From positions 3,844,001 to 3,908,000 of the forward strand of contig NZ_JAUSRB010000002.1 in assembly GCF_030811595.1 (NCBI RefSeq): a stretch of 64,000 nt of DNA. Direction: 5' to 3'. Each line of letters begins with the position of its first letter. The stretch's first letter is position 1. Origin of the DNA: Streptosporangium brasiliense. Its GTDB lineage: Bacteria > Actinomycetota > Actinomycetes > Streptosporangiales > Streptosporangiaceae. Positions 7,826 through 15,459 of this stretch are shown here, one piece after another. Position numbers and translations under genes: made by a program. A model generated the notes under the pieces. The model saw nothing but the letters and a program-made list of their open reading frames with translations, did not search any database and was not told the origin of the DNA.

Positions 7826-7859
7826 AGTCCGATGCTCTATCCAGCTGAGCTAAGGGCGC
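7786..7859 (-). tRNA. tRNA-Arg (anticodon UCU)
   Basis: On the minus strand the sequence folds as a complete cloverleaf: acceptor GCGCCCT (7853-7859) pairs with AGGGCGC (7787-7793), the D-loop contains AGCTCAGCTGGATAGAGC, the anticodon stem TCGGA/TCCGA encloses loop CTTCTAA, and the T-arm is GCAGG-TTCGAAT-CCTGC. No CCA is encoded. The UCU anticodon reads the rare AGA codon. The 3' half is the expected attachment site for the adjacent integrase. Confidence 0.95.
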
Positions 7860-8185
7860 TCCCGCCTAATTGTGCATGATCTGAGGAGTGTCCATGCATC
7901 GGATCGGCGGTCGTGTCGCGAGGATCACTTTACGGGGCCGGTGGCCGGTGCTGTCGAGGGGGTGTCTGAGGTGCCTGTCCGGGGGGCTGACCGGCGCCGC
8001 GACCGTTCTGGCGGCTCCGGCGGGCCGGTGGTGACTCTCCTGGAACCGGTGGCGATCCGCGTGGAAAAGATCGGGGGTGGCCGGGCGGGAGGGCTTTACG
8101 GGCGGGCCGGAGATGTCTTGGTGGGGGGACATGGTTATCCGAAACGGGTCTTCTCGGCTGGTGGACCGGTCTAGGCTCGTATGTC
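7860..8185. other. Intergenic region upstream of the phosphotransferase gene
   Basis: No gene is supported. The tRNA promoter should lie just to the right of 7859 on the minus strand. Near the right end a TAGGCT box (8172-8177) sits 9 bases before the ATG at 8186, with no ribosome binding site between, which suggests a leaderless mRNA for the next gene. No cobalamin riboswitch was recognised. Confidence 0.4.
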
Positions 8186-8986
8186 ATGTTCGCCGGCACG
8201 GTCCATGAGGAGATCCCCCTGTTGGGCGGTGACGTGACCGACGGGGTGGTGCGGGTCGGTGACACCGTCCGCAGGCCCACCCGGCCTTCCACTCCATCCG
8301 TGCACGCGCTGTTGCGGCATCTGGAGGCGGCCGGGTTCGGCGGCGCGCCCCGGGTGGTGGGACTGGACGCGCAGGGGCGGGAGGTCCTGACCTTCGTCGA
8401 GGGTGACTCCGCGGTCACACCGCCGGCCGCCTACGCGGTCACCGACGAGTCGCTCGCCGCTCTGGCGGGGCTGCTGCGGCGTTTCCATGACGCTTCGGCG
8501 GGCTTCGTCCCGCCGCCGCAGGCCGTCTGGGAGGACGGCTCCAACGACGACGCGGCCCCCGAGCTGATCGGCCACTGCGACGTCAACCTCGACAACGTGA
8601 TCTTCCGTGACGGGCTCCCCGCCGCGCTGATCGACTTCGACATGGCCCGGCCGACGACCCGGCTGTTCGACGTGGTGACCACCCTGCGGCACTGGGCGCC
8701 GATCGCCGACCCCCTCGATCTGGGGCCCCTCCAGCGCGATCTGGAGGTCGGTCCGCGGCTGCGGCTGTTCTGCGACGCGTACGGCCTGGCGTCGCGCGAC
8801 CGCCGCCGTCTCCTCGATCTGGCCCGGCTCCGCTTCGACCGTTCCTACCACGCCATGCGCACCAAGGCTCTCACCACAGGCGGCGGCTGGTCCCGCATGT
8901 GGGACGGGGGTGCGGGGGAGCGCATCCGCCGGGCCTGCGCCTGGCTCGAGACCAACCAGGACGAGCTCCATGCCCATCTCATCTGA
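8186..8986 (+). CDS. Aminoglycoside phosphotransferase-fold protein (APH family)
   Basis: 266 residues. The signature HCDVNLDNVIF (catalytic Asp and Asn) followed by ALIDFDMA (metal-binding Asp) around residues 131-155 is the Brenner motif of APH/choline kinase-like phosphotransferases. The N-terminal nucleotide-binding lobe is short and lacks a clear P-loop-like segment, so the substrate cannot be named and drug resistance should not be assumed. Homologues of this size in actinomycetes are mostly uncharacterised. Its 3' end overlaps cobD by 17 bases, so it is probably cotranscribed. The start is probably leaderless. Confidence 0.75.
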   Translation: MFAGTVHEEIPLLGGDVTDGVVRVGDTVRRPTRPSTPSVHALLRHLEAAGFGGAPRVVGLDAQGREVLTFVEGDSAVTPPAAYAVTDESLAALAGLLRRFHDASAGFVPPPQAVWEDGSNDDAAPELIGHCDVNLDNVIFRDGLPAALIDFDMARPTTRLFDVVTTLRHWAPIADPLDLGPLQRDLEVGPRLRLFCDAYGLASRDRRRLLDLARLRFDRSYHAMRTKALTTGGGWSRMWDGGAGERIRRACAWLETNQDELHAHLI

Positions 8987-9983
8987 CCGGTCCGCGTCCA
9001 GGTTCTCGTCTGAGCGACCGGGATTCAGGTTCTCGTCCGGCCGGCCCGCGTCGAGACGGGCCGAGGCGCTGGGGATGCTCGCCGGGGTCGCGCTCGACGC
9101 CGTCTTCGCCGACCCGCGGCGCGCCCACCCGGTGGCGCTGTTCGGGCGGGCCGCCGCGGCGCTGGAGAGGCGGGTGTACGGCGACGCCCGGCCCAACGGA
9201 GTCCTGTACGTGGCGCTGTGCGTCGGCCCGGCGGCGCTGCTCGGGGTGGCCGCGGCCCGCGCCGGGAACCCGGTGGCGAGGGGCGCGCTGAGCGCCGTGG
9301 CGACCTGGTCGGTGCTGGGCGGCACGACGCTGGGGCGCGAGGGGGTGGCCATGGCGGAGTTCCTGGAGGCTCACGACCTGGCCGGGGCACGCGGGAGACT
9401 GTCCCATCTGTGCGGACGCGACCCCTCGCTGCTGGAGGCGCCCGAGCTGGCCAGGGCCACCGTCGAGTCGATCGCCGAGAACACCTCCGACGCCGTGGTG
9501 GCGCCGCTGTTCTGGGGCGCGGTGGCCGGAGTCCCGGGGCTGCTGGCATATCGGGCGGTCAACACGCTGGATGCGATGGTCGGCCACCGCAGCGCCCGCT
9601 ACGAGCGTTTCGGTTGGGCCGCGGCCCGGCTCGACGACGTGGCCAACTTCGTCCCCGCCCGGATCACCGGGGTGCTCGCCGTCCTCGCCGCCCCGCTGGC
9701 CGGCGGTTCGGTCCGCAGGGCGGCGGCAGTGCTGCGCAAGGACGGCCACCGTCACCCCAGTCCCAACGCGGGCCGGTGCGAGGCCGCCTTCGCCGGGGCG
9801 CTGGACGTCACCCTCGGCGGCACCAACGTCTACGGCCACCGCGTCGAGCACCGGCCCGAGATGGGCGACGGGCCCAAGCCGTCGGTCAAGGACATCCGCA
9901 GGTCCGTACGGCTGGCTCGGGCGGTGGGCTGCGCCGCCGCCGGCCTGGCCGTTCTCGCGGCGCTACGGACCTCGCGCCGGTAG
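8970..9983 (+). CDS. cobD: Adenosylcobinamide-phosphate synthase CobD/CbiB
   Basis: 337 residues from ATG at 8970, a membrane protein that attaches (R)-1-amino-2-propanol phosphate to adenosylcobyric acid. The family signature ESIAENTSDAVVAPLFWG, then YRAVNTLDAMVGHR and the DDVANFVPARITG segment, are all present, as is HPSPNAGRCEAAFAGAL. The first 28 residues contain a duplicated RFSS-x-RP motif that homologues usually lack; a start near 9075 (MLAGVALDAVFADP) is possible. Several hydrophobic segments agree with a polytopic enzyme. The stop codon falls inside the first unit of a 33-bp tandem repeat. Confidence 0.92.
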   Translation: MPISSDRSASRFSSERPGFRFSSGRPASRRAEALGMLAGVALDAVFADPRRAHPVALFGRAAAALERRVYGDARPNGVLYVALCVGPAALLGVAAARAGNPVARGALSAVATWSVLGGTTLGREGVAMAEFLEAHDLAGARGRLSHLCGRDPSLLEAPELARATVESIAENTSDAVVAPLFWGAVAGVPGLLAYRAVNTLDAMVGHRSARYERFGWAAARLDDVANFVPARITGVLAVLAAPLAGGSVRRAAAVLRKDGHRHPSPNAGRCEAAFAGALDVTLGGTNVYGHRVEHRPEMGDGPKPSVKDIRRSVRLARAVGCAAAGLAVLAALRTSRR

Positions 9984-10095
9984 TCATGTGCGGCGTGCGG
10001 ACCTCGCGCCGGTAGTCACATGCAGTACTGGGGTCCTCGCGCCGGTGGTCATGCGCGGTGCTGGGGTCCTCGCGCCGGTGGTCACGCGCGGTACG
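9963..10095 (+). repeat. 33-bp tandem repeat, 4 copies, starting in the cobD 3' end
   Basis: The core CCTCGCGCCGG begins at 9970, 10002, 10035 and 10068 (spacing 32, 33, 33) and each copy continues GT-R-GTC. The first copy encodes the last residues of CobD and its TAG stop; the others are intergenic. Confidence 0.85.
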
Positions 10096-10355
10096 GGCTC
10101 CGCGTCATGAGCGGGTGGGCGGTATGGGCTCACACGCCTGTGGCCGGATGACACGGATGGGCGTCATGGATCCTGGCGTTGACAATCCCATGACCTGAGT
10201 GGGCGGTGCGGCATGTCGCGCGTCATGCTGGTCACCATGATTGTCGATCCATTCGAGGAGCTGCCCGTGGTCCTGACCGGTCCCGGCGATCCCAGGCCCG
10301 TTCGCACCGTGACCGCGTCCGCCGCGCCGTCCGCACGATCGTGTCCGGTGGGCGC
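9984..10355. other. Intergenic region between cobD and cobQ
   Basis: The left third holds the 33-bp repeats. The remainder has no supported gene and no recognisable cobalamin riboswitch (no B12-box-like conserved block was seen). A GTTGACA box at 10173 could be a -35 element for cobQ, but a matching -10 was not found. Confidence 0.4.
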
Positions 10356-11921
10356 GTGAGAGGCTCCCTGCTGGTCGCCGGGACGACCTCCGACGCCGGA
10401 AAGAGCGTCGTCACCGCCGGGATCTGCCGCTGGCTGGCCCGGCAGGGCGTGAAGGTCGCACCGTACAAGGCGCAGAACATGTCACTGAACTCCTTCGTCA
10501 CGGCCGACGGCGCCGAGATCGGCAGGGCGCAGGCGATGCAGGCCGCCGCGTGCGGACTGGAGCCCACCGCCGACATGAACCCGATCCTGCTCAAGCCGGG
10601 CAGCGACCGGCGCAGCCAGGTCGTGGTGATGGGCAGGCCGCTGGCCGACGTCGACGCGATGGAGTATTGGGACGTCAAGGACCGGCTCCGGCAGGTCGCG
10701 GTGGAGGCGCTGGAGCGGTTGCGCGACACCTACGACGTGGTGGTCTGCGAGGGCGCGGGCAGCCCGGCGGAGATCAACCTGCGCAGGGGCGACATCGCCA
10801 ACATGGGCCTGGCCCGCGCCGCCGGTCTGCCGGTCGTCGTGGTCGGCGACATCGACCGGGGCGGGGTCTTCGCCTCGCTGTACGGGACGGTGGCCCTGCT
10901 GGAGCCCGCCGACCAGGCGCTGATCGCCGGGTTCGTGATCAACAAGTTCCGGGGGGCGCGCGAGCTCCTCGAACCCGGCCTCGACATGATCAGGGAGCTG
11001 ACCGGCCGCGAGGTGTACGGCGTGCTGCCCTGGCTGGACGGCCTCTGGCTGGACGTCGAGGACTCCCTCGCCCTGGACAACCGCCCCGCGGTCGGGGCGC
11101 GCCCGCCGTACGGCGGGCAGACCCTGCGAGTCGCGGTGGTCAGGCTGCCGCGCATCTCCAACTTCACCGACGTCGACGCCCTGGCCTCCGAGCCGGGTGT
11201 GGTGGTCCGCTTCGTGACCTCCCCGGCCGAGCTGGACGACGCCGACCTGGTGGTGCTGCCGGGCTCCCGGGCGACGGTCTCCGACCTGGCCTGGCTGCGC
11301 GCCACCGGCCTGGCCGACGCCCTGCCCGGCCGGACCGTGCTGGGCATCTGCGGCGGCTACCAGATGCTCACCCGGACCATCCGCGACGACGTCGAGTCCG
11401 GGGCGGGCTCGGTCGAGGGGCTCGGGCTGCTGCCCGCGACGGTGGAGTTCGCCGCCGAGAAGACGCTGGGCCGCCCGGTCGGCGAGGCGTACGGCTGCCG
11501 CGTCGCGGCCTACGAGATCCATCACGGCATCGTGACGGCCGAGGGCGGCGATCCCTTCCTGGACGGCTGCCGGTCCGGCTCGGTCTGGGGCACCACCTGG
11601 CACGGGGCCCTGGAGAACGACGACTTCCGCCGGGCGTTCCTCACCGACGTGGCGGCCGTCTCCGGCCGTGACTTCACCCCCGCCCCCGGCGTCTCCTTCG
11701 CCGCGGCGCGTGAGGAGCGGCTGGATGCCCTCGGCGACCTGATCGAACGCCATGTGGACACCGATGCCCTGCTGCGGCTCCTGGAAGGCGGCGCCCCGCG
11801 GGGCCTGCCGCTGCTGCCTCCTGGCGGGTCTCCGCACGGCGCACCGGATTTCTCGCAGAACAGAGGCATCTCGCAGAACAGAGGCATCTCGCAGAACAGA
11901 GGCATGGAGAGTGAAAGATGA
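10356..11921 (+). CDS. cobQ: Cobyric acid synthase CobQ/CbiP
   Basis: 521 residues from GTG at 10356, which has GGTGG upstream; GTG at 10341 is an alternative. The enzyme amidates adenosylcobyrinic acid a,c-diamide at side chains b, d, e and g using ATP and glutamine. The N-terminal synthetase domain opens with LLVAGTTSDAGKS and has DIDRGGVFASLYGT; the class I glutamine amidotransferase domain has the Cys nucleophile in LGICGGYQML and the His of YEIHHG. The last residues are a threefold repeat of SQNRG(I/M) encoded by an 18-bp tandem repeat, absent from the family core. Overlaps the next gene by ATGA. Confidence 0.94.
   Translation: MRGSLLVAGTTSDAGKSVVTAGICRWLARQGVKVAPYKAQNMSLNSFVTADGAEIGRAQAMQAAACGLEPTADMNPILLKPGSDRRSQVVVMGRPLADVDAMEYWDVKDRLRQVAVEALERLRDTYDVVVCEGAGSPAEINLRRGDIANMGLARAAGLPVVVVGDIDRGGVFASLYGTVALLEPADQALIAGFVINKFRGARELLEPGLDMIRELTGREVYGVLPWLDGLWLDVEDSLALDNRPAVGARPPYGGQTLRVAVVRLPRISNFTDVDALASEPGVVVRFVTSPAELDDADLVVLPGSRATVSDLAWLRATGLADALPGRTVLGICGGYQMLTRTIRDDVESGAGSVEGLGLLPATVEFAAEKTLGRPVGEAYGCRVAAYEIHHGIVTAEGGDPFLDGCRSGSVWGTTWHGALENDDFRRAFLTDVAAVSGRDFTPAPGVSFAAAREERLDALGDLIERHVDTDALLRLLEGGAPRGLPLLPPGGSPHGAPDFSQNRGISQNRGISQNRGMESER
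11851..11904 (+). repeat. 18-bp tandem repeat, 3 copies, in the cobQ 3' end
   Basis: Three identical units TCTCGCAGAACAGAGGCA (11851, 11869, 11887) encode the CobQ C-terminal tail in frame. The sequence is much less GC-rich than its surroundings. Confidence 0.95.
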
Positions 11922-12121
11922 CCCGGGTCGTATTGATCCTCTTCATCATGGCCGTGGTCGCCGCGGTGGTCCTCGGCGCCGCCCTGGTGTTCCGCGCGTC
12001 GCGGGCGCGCCGGCCCGGGCTCGACGACCCCAAGGAGATCCTGAAGCGCCGCTACGCGGCCGGTGAGATCGACGAGGACGAATACCTCCGCCGCATGTCC
12101 GGCCTCTCCCAGGACTGGTGA
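11918..12121 (+). CDS. Small membrane protein with SHOCT domain
   Basis: 67 residues. One N-terminal transmembrane segment (about residues 4-25) is followed by a short oligomerisation motif of the SHOCT type, DPKEILKRRYAAGEIDEDEY-LRR. SHOCT proteins are common small envelope proteins in actinobacteria of unknown specific role. The start overlaps the cobQ stop (ATGA) and implies coupling. The last codons and stop are duplicated immediately downstream. Confidence 0.85.
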   Translation: MTRVVLILFIMAVVAAVVLGAALVFRASRARRPGLDDPKEILKRRYAAGEIDEDEYLRRMSGLSQDW

Positions 12122-12153
12122 GCCGCGTGTCCGGCCTCTCCCGGGACTGGTGA
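12091..12153 (+). repeat. 32-bp duplication of the SHOCT gene 3' end including the stop
   Basis: The unit at 12091-12121 recurs at 12123-12153 with only two substitutions visible. Both copies end in GACTGGTGA, so the stop codon is duplicated. The second copy begins with GTG and could encode an eight-residue peptide. Confidence 0.9.
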
Positions 12154-12255
12154 CAGGACCCGGGGGGAGGCGCCGTGCCGGCCGGCGGCTGATCGGCGGG
12201 GCCCAGCGCCGCTTCATCCGACAGCGCAGGTCGAGGCCAGGTCGAGCGGGTGTGG

Positions 12256-13311
12256 TCAGGTCTTCGCCGCCGGGGCGGGCCGGTTCTTGGCTATCCAGGC
12301 GTCGATCTCCTCCCAGTGGTCGAAGAGCCAGTGGATCCGGCTCTCGCGGTCGCGGGGGACGTCGGCGGCCCGCACCCGCCACCACCGGGCCTTGATCTCG
12401 GCGCGCATCGGGAGCCTGCGCCAGAGGTCGCCGAGGGTGACCAGGTCGTCGAGGCCGGTGTGGGCGACGAAGACCACGTCCGCCTGGGGACAGGACTCGA
12501 TGGCGGTGATGGCCCCGTTGGGGTGGGGGGCCAGCAGGTGCTCCATCCGGCGGGCCCGGGCCGCCTCCTCCGCCAGCCCCTTGCGCTCCAGGTGGAGGAT
12601 GGCCCGCAGGCGGCGCCTGGGGGTGAAGTTCCCGCCCTCCGGGAAGATCACCAGGGCGTCGTCGGCGTCCATGTCCGAGGCCAGGCGGCGGATCTCGGTG
12701 AGGATGCCGCTCTCGGCGGTCCTGCGGGGGACGAAGGCGTTGGGGAGGCGGTTGATCACCACGTCCAGGGACGGGTCGAGTTGGAGGATCGCCTTCATCA
12801 CGATCCTCGGGCGCCTGCCGTACACGCTGAGAAGATGGTGGACCAGGAGGAAGGAGTCGCCGGGGCCCGCGTGGCGGGACAGGACGATGACCGGGCGGGT
12901 GAGCCGGCGGGAGAGCTCGTCGGCGGTCCGTGCCGGCTCGTCGACCTCGACGCTCAGGCCGAAGATCCGTACGGCGGCGCCGTACACCCGGGACAGGAAC
13001 CACCGGATCAGGGCGTAGTGCCGCTCCTGCTGCTCGTCCCGGTGGAGCCTCCCGCCGAACCCGCCGGCCACCCAGAGCCCCAGGCAGGCGACCAGCGCCA
13101 TCGACTCCAGGGTCAGCCACGCCGCCGCGAACCAGACCAGCCGGGTGCCGCGCCGCTGCGGGGGCGGCAGGCGCAGGGAGGCCGCGGTCACCACCAGCAG
13201 CCAGATCGGGAGCGTGACCACCGCGACCACGGTGAGCACGATGACGAGGGGCGCGAGGATCAGGCGGCGGAGGATGCGGGGAGGGAGCATGGAGACCTCC
13301 TGCCGGGACAT
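12256..13311 (-). CDS. Membrane-bound lysophospholipid acyltransferase-like protein (PlsC/LPLAT)
   Basis: 351 residues. Two N-terminal hydrophobic segments (about residues 14-45 and 58-88) precede the acyltransferase domain. SRHAGPGDS supplies the catalytic HX4D and VIFPEGGNFT is the EGG block that usually reads EGTR. Such enzymes acylate lysophosphatidate or related acceptors at the membrane; the different second block means the acceptor is uncertain. The start at 13311 has no better alternative than MLPP at 13290. A patatin gene lies just upstream on the same strand, so a lipid-remodelling pair is possible. Confidence 0.82.
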   Translation of the reverse strand: MSRQEVSMLPPRILRRLILAPLVIVLTVVAVVTLPIWLLVVTAASLRLPPPQRRGTRLVWFAAAWLTLESMALVACLGLWVAGGFGGRLHRDEQQERHYALIRWFLSRVYGAAVRIFGLSVEVDEPARTADELSRRLTRPVIVLSRHAGPGDSFLLVHHLLSVYGRRPRIVMKAILQLDPSLDVVINRLPNAFVPRRTAESGILTEIRRLASDMDADDALVIFPEGGNFTPRRRLRAILHLERKGLAEEAARARRMEHLLAPHPNGAITAIESCPQADVVFVAHTGLDDLVTLGDLWRRLPMRAEIKARWWRVRAADVPRDRESRIHWLFDHWEEIDAWIAKNRPAPAAKT

Positions 13312-13328
13312 GGCCTGAACGGCCCGGC

Positions 13329-14162
13329 TCAGCGCGTCGAGTGCTGGGCCAGATACTGGGACGATGCCCTGTAGGCGCGTTCTATGTATTCAGATATACG
13401 TGACGCGTCCCGATAGCGCAGCTGGGAGAGGTCCACTCCGGGGCGGGTCCCGCCGCCGGCGGGCATGACGTGGACCTCGAGGTCGGCGGGGAGGGCGGCC
13501 ATCTCCTCGGCGAAGCGGTGGCGGCGGGCGATCTCGAAGGCGATCAGGCCGACCTCCCACGGGCGGCGCGGGGCGACCAGGGGCCGCTCGATCCGGCCGA
13601 CGTGCAGGACGTACACGCGGCGCGCGCCGAGGGCGACGGCGCGGCCGACCGGGATGCTGTGGACCAGGCCGCCGTCGAGGAAGTGGTCGTCGCCGATGCG
13701 GACGGGGGGCAGCAGGCCGGGGACGGCGCAGGAGGCGAGGACGGCGTCGACCAGGGGGCCCTCGGTGAACCAGTGGGCGGTGGCGCGTTCGACGGAGGCG
13801 GCCACGCACTGGAACGGCACGGCGAGGTCCTCGATGCTGGAGACCGGGAGCATCTCGGCCAGCAGGCCGCGCAGCGGGCCGGGGGAGTGCAGGTGGGTGC
13901 CCGTCCTGGCGAGGGTGGACAGCCGGGTCATCCACGACCCGCCGAAGGCGGTGCGGACCACGTCGGAGCGCCACAGCCGGGTCAGAGCGGCCACCGCGTC
14001 GCCGGGGGCGGCTGCCAGCATGACGCCGTTCAGCGCTCCCACGGACGTGCCGACGATCACGTCCGGCCTGATGCCAGCCTCGTCCAGCGCCTGCAGCATG
14101 CCCACCTCGTGGGCGCCGAGCACGCCTCCGCCGCCGAGCACGAAGGCCGTGTCCACATTCAT
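13329..14162 (-). CDS. Patatin-like phospholipase
   Basis: 277 residues from ATG at 14162. The N-terminal GGGGVLGAHEVGML oxyanion loop, the GTSVGALNG nucleophile elbow (Ser) and the FLDGGLV Asp are the complete catalytic set of patatin-type serine lipases, which form a Ser-Asp dyad. There is no signal peptide, so it is probably cytoplasmic or peripheral. It is followed after 17 bases by the acyltransferase gene on the same strand, suggesting a joint role in phospholipid turnover. The longer upstream reading frame is Arg/Pro-rich and not conserved-looking, so it was rejected. Confidence 0.88.
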   Translation of the reverse strand: MNVDTAFVLGGGGVLGAHEVGMLQALDEAGIRPDVIVGTSVGALNGVMLAAAPGDAVAALTRLWRSDVVRTAFGGSWMTRLSTLARTGTHLHSPGPLRGLLAEMLPVSSIEDLAVPFQCVAASVERATAHWFTEGPLVDAVLASCAVPGLLPPVRIGDDHFLDGGLVHSIPVGRAVALGARRVYVLHVGRIERPLVAPRRPWEVGLIAFEIARRHRFAEEMAALPADLEVHVMPAGGGTRPGVDLSQLRYRDASRISEYIERAYRASSQYLAQHSTR

Positions 14163-14296
14163 GGCCTCACGATAGACCCGGAGTCGCGGCCTCACGACAG
14201 ACCTGGCCCGCGTGCCCGTGCCCGCCTGCCGTGCCGGGCGGACATTGCCCCGGGCGGGCGTCGCCCCGGGCGCCGTGCCGGTGATGCCGTACCGGC

Positions 14297-15166
14297 CTAG
14301 CTGGGGAGGTGTTCGGGGAGGGCGAACCGCTGGGCGAACGTGGACATCTCGTCGCGCTGCCGGTCCGGCTCGGTGGCGGTGGGGGTCACGACGATGCGGG
14401 TCACGCCCTGTGCGGCGAGTGCCTCGACCTGTTCGGCGGTCATGTCGATCGATCCCCACCGGGTGTACTCCAGTGCCTCCGGGCTGCGGCCGGCCTCGGC
14501 GGCGGTCGACCGGGCGAGGTCCAGCTGGGTGGCGCGCTCCTCCGGATCGAGCGCGCCACCCGGGAAGTATCCGTCGCCGCGGAGCCCGGCCCGGCGCGCG
14601 GCCGCCCGGCTCGATCCGCCGATGTGGATCGGCAGGTGTGTGACCCCATAAGGCTTGGGGAAGCTGCACAGGTCGTCGAAGGAGAAGAACTCCCCGGCGA
14701 AGCTGACGCCGTCCTCGCCGCCGGCCCAGAGCAGCCGCATCACGTCGATCGCCTCGTCGGCACGGCGGCCGCGGGTGCTGAAGTCGACCCCCACCGCCCG
14801 GGCCTCGCCCGGCAGGGTGCCGAGCCCCACGGTCAGCAGCCGCATCCGCCCCCTGGACAGCACGTCGATGGTCGCCAGGCGTTTGGCGAGGACCACCGGG
14901 TGGTGGTACGGCAGCAGCAGCACACCCGTTCCGAGCAGGATCCGTCGGGTGGCCGCGGCGACGAAGCTCAGGCAGTCGAGCGGATCGACGTAGGGCAGCG
15001 ACGGCGGGAGCTCGAAGGGCCCGGCCATCGCTCCGGGATACAGCACGATGTGCTCAGGCAGATACAGCGACTCGAAACCGCAGTCCTCGGCGTGCCGGGC
15101 ACAGGCGACGATCCTGTCAGGGTCAGCGCCGTAGTAGGCGGTGTTGTAGCTGATCGCGAACTTCAT
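14297..15166 (-). CDS. LLM-class F420-dependent oxidoreductase
   Basis: 289 residues from the ATG at 15166, placed 6 bases after AGAGGA; an ATG two codons earlier is too close to it. The luciferase-like monooxygenase TIM-barrel fold is recognised from MKFAIS, ESLYLPEHIV, ILLGTGVLLLPYHHP and the SRGRMRLLTVGLGTL segments, the last being typical of F420-binding members. The substrate is unknown. It stands alone, with FAD monooxygenase transcribed divergently. Confidence 0.85.
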   Translation of the reverse strand: MKFAISYNTAYYGADPDRIVACARHAEDCGFESLYLPEHIVLYPGAMAGPFELPPSLPYVDPLDCLSFVAAATRRILLGTGVLLLPYHHPVVLAKRLATIDVLSRGRMRLLTVGLGTLPGEARAVGVDFSTRGRRADEAIDVMRLLWAGGEDGVSFAGEFFSFDDLCSFPKPYGVTHLPIHIGGSSRAAARRAGLRGDGYFPGGALDPEERATQLDLARSTAAEAGRSPEALEYTRWGSIDMTAEQVEALAAQGVTRIVVTPTATEPDRQRDEMSTFAQRFALPEHLPS

Positions 15167-15459
15167 CGTCATTCCTCTGGTCGGCCGGTGCGATGACTTG
15201 TGTGGCCGTCGGCCGGGCTCCGGCCTCCTCACCCGCCCGTCGCAGTCACGTTAGAACCCTGTCGCCGGTGTCAAGGCAACACGTGTCCGGTCACGACTGC
15301 GGGGAGCGGCCGATCCGGCCGCGCCGCGACCCGGCCACCGGCTCAGCGGCGGGACGGCCCGGCCTGACGCCGTCACGTCGGTGAGGCCGTCAAGTCTCGA
15401 TCTTTCATGGGCTTTCCGGCAGATTGCATGGCATCATCCCCGCCATCCCGGAGGCATCC

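Larger units (their letters stand above)
1..7859. mobile_element. Actinomycete integrative and conjugative element (pSAM2-like), right-hand part
   Basis: The order GntR repressor, Pra-like activator, small genes, FtsK-type transfer ATPase, RepSA-like initiator, excisionase, integrase, tRNA is the known module order of pSAM2-type AICEs. These elements integrate site-specifically into a tRNA gene, replicate by rolling circle from RepSA and move as double-stranded DNA through a TraB/FtsK hexamer. All genes read rightward toward the 3' end of tRNA-Arg(UCU), which is where such an integrase normally recombines. No second copy of the tRNA 3' sequence is visible between 1 and 7539, so the left boundary must lie outside the window (inference). 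Genes from 8186 on are chromosomal in character. Confidence 0.85.

Noticed and set aside
7479..7853. 124-codon gene running into the tRNA
   Set aside because: It overlaps both the integrase end and the tRNA, has no ribosome binding site, and its composition follows the surrounding structure.
9963..10095. CRISPR-like array
   Set aside because: Repeats are directly adjacent with no unique spacers between them, and no cas genes are near.
12250..13374. 374-codon plus-strand frame opposite the acyltransferase
   Set aside because: Composition shadow; the minus-strand acyltransferase has membrane segments and both catalytic blocks.
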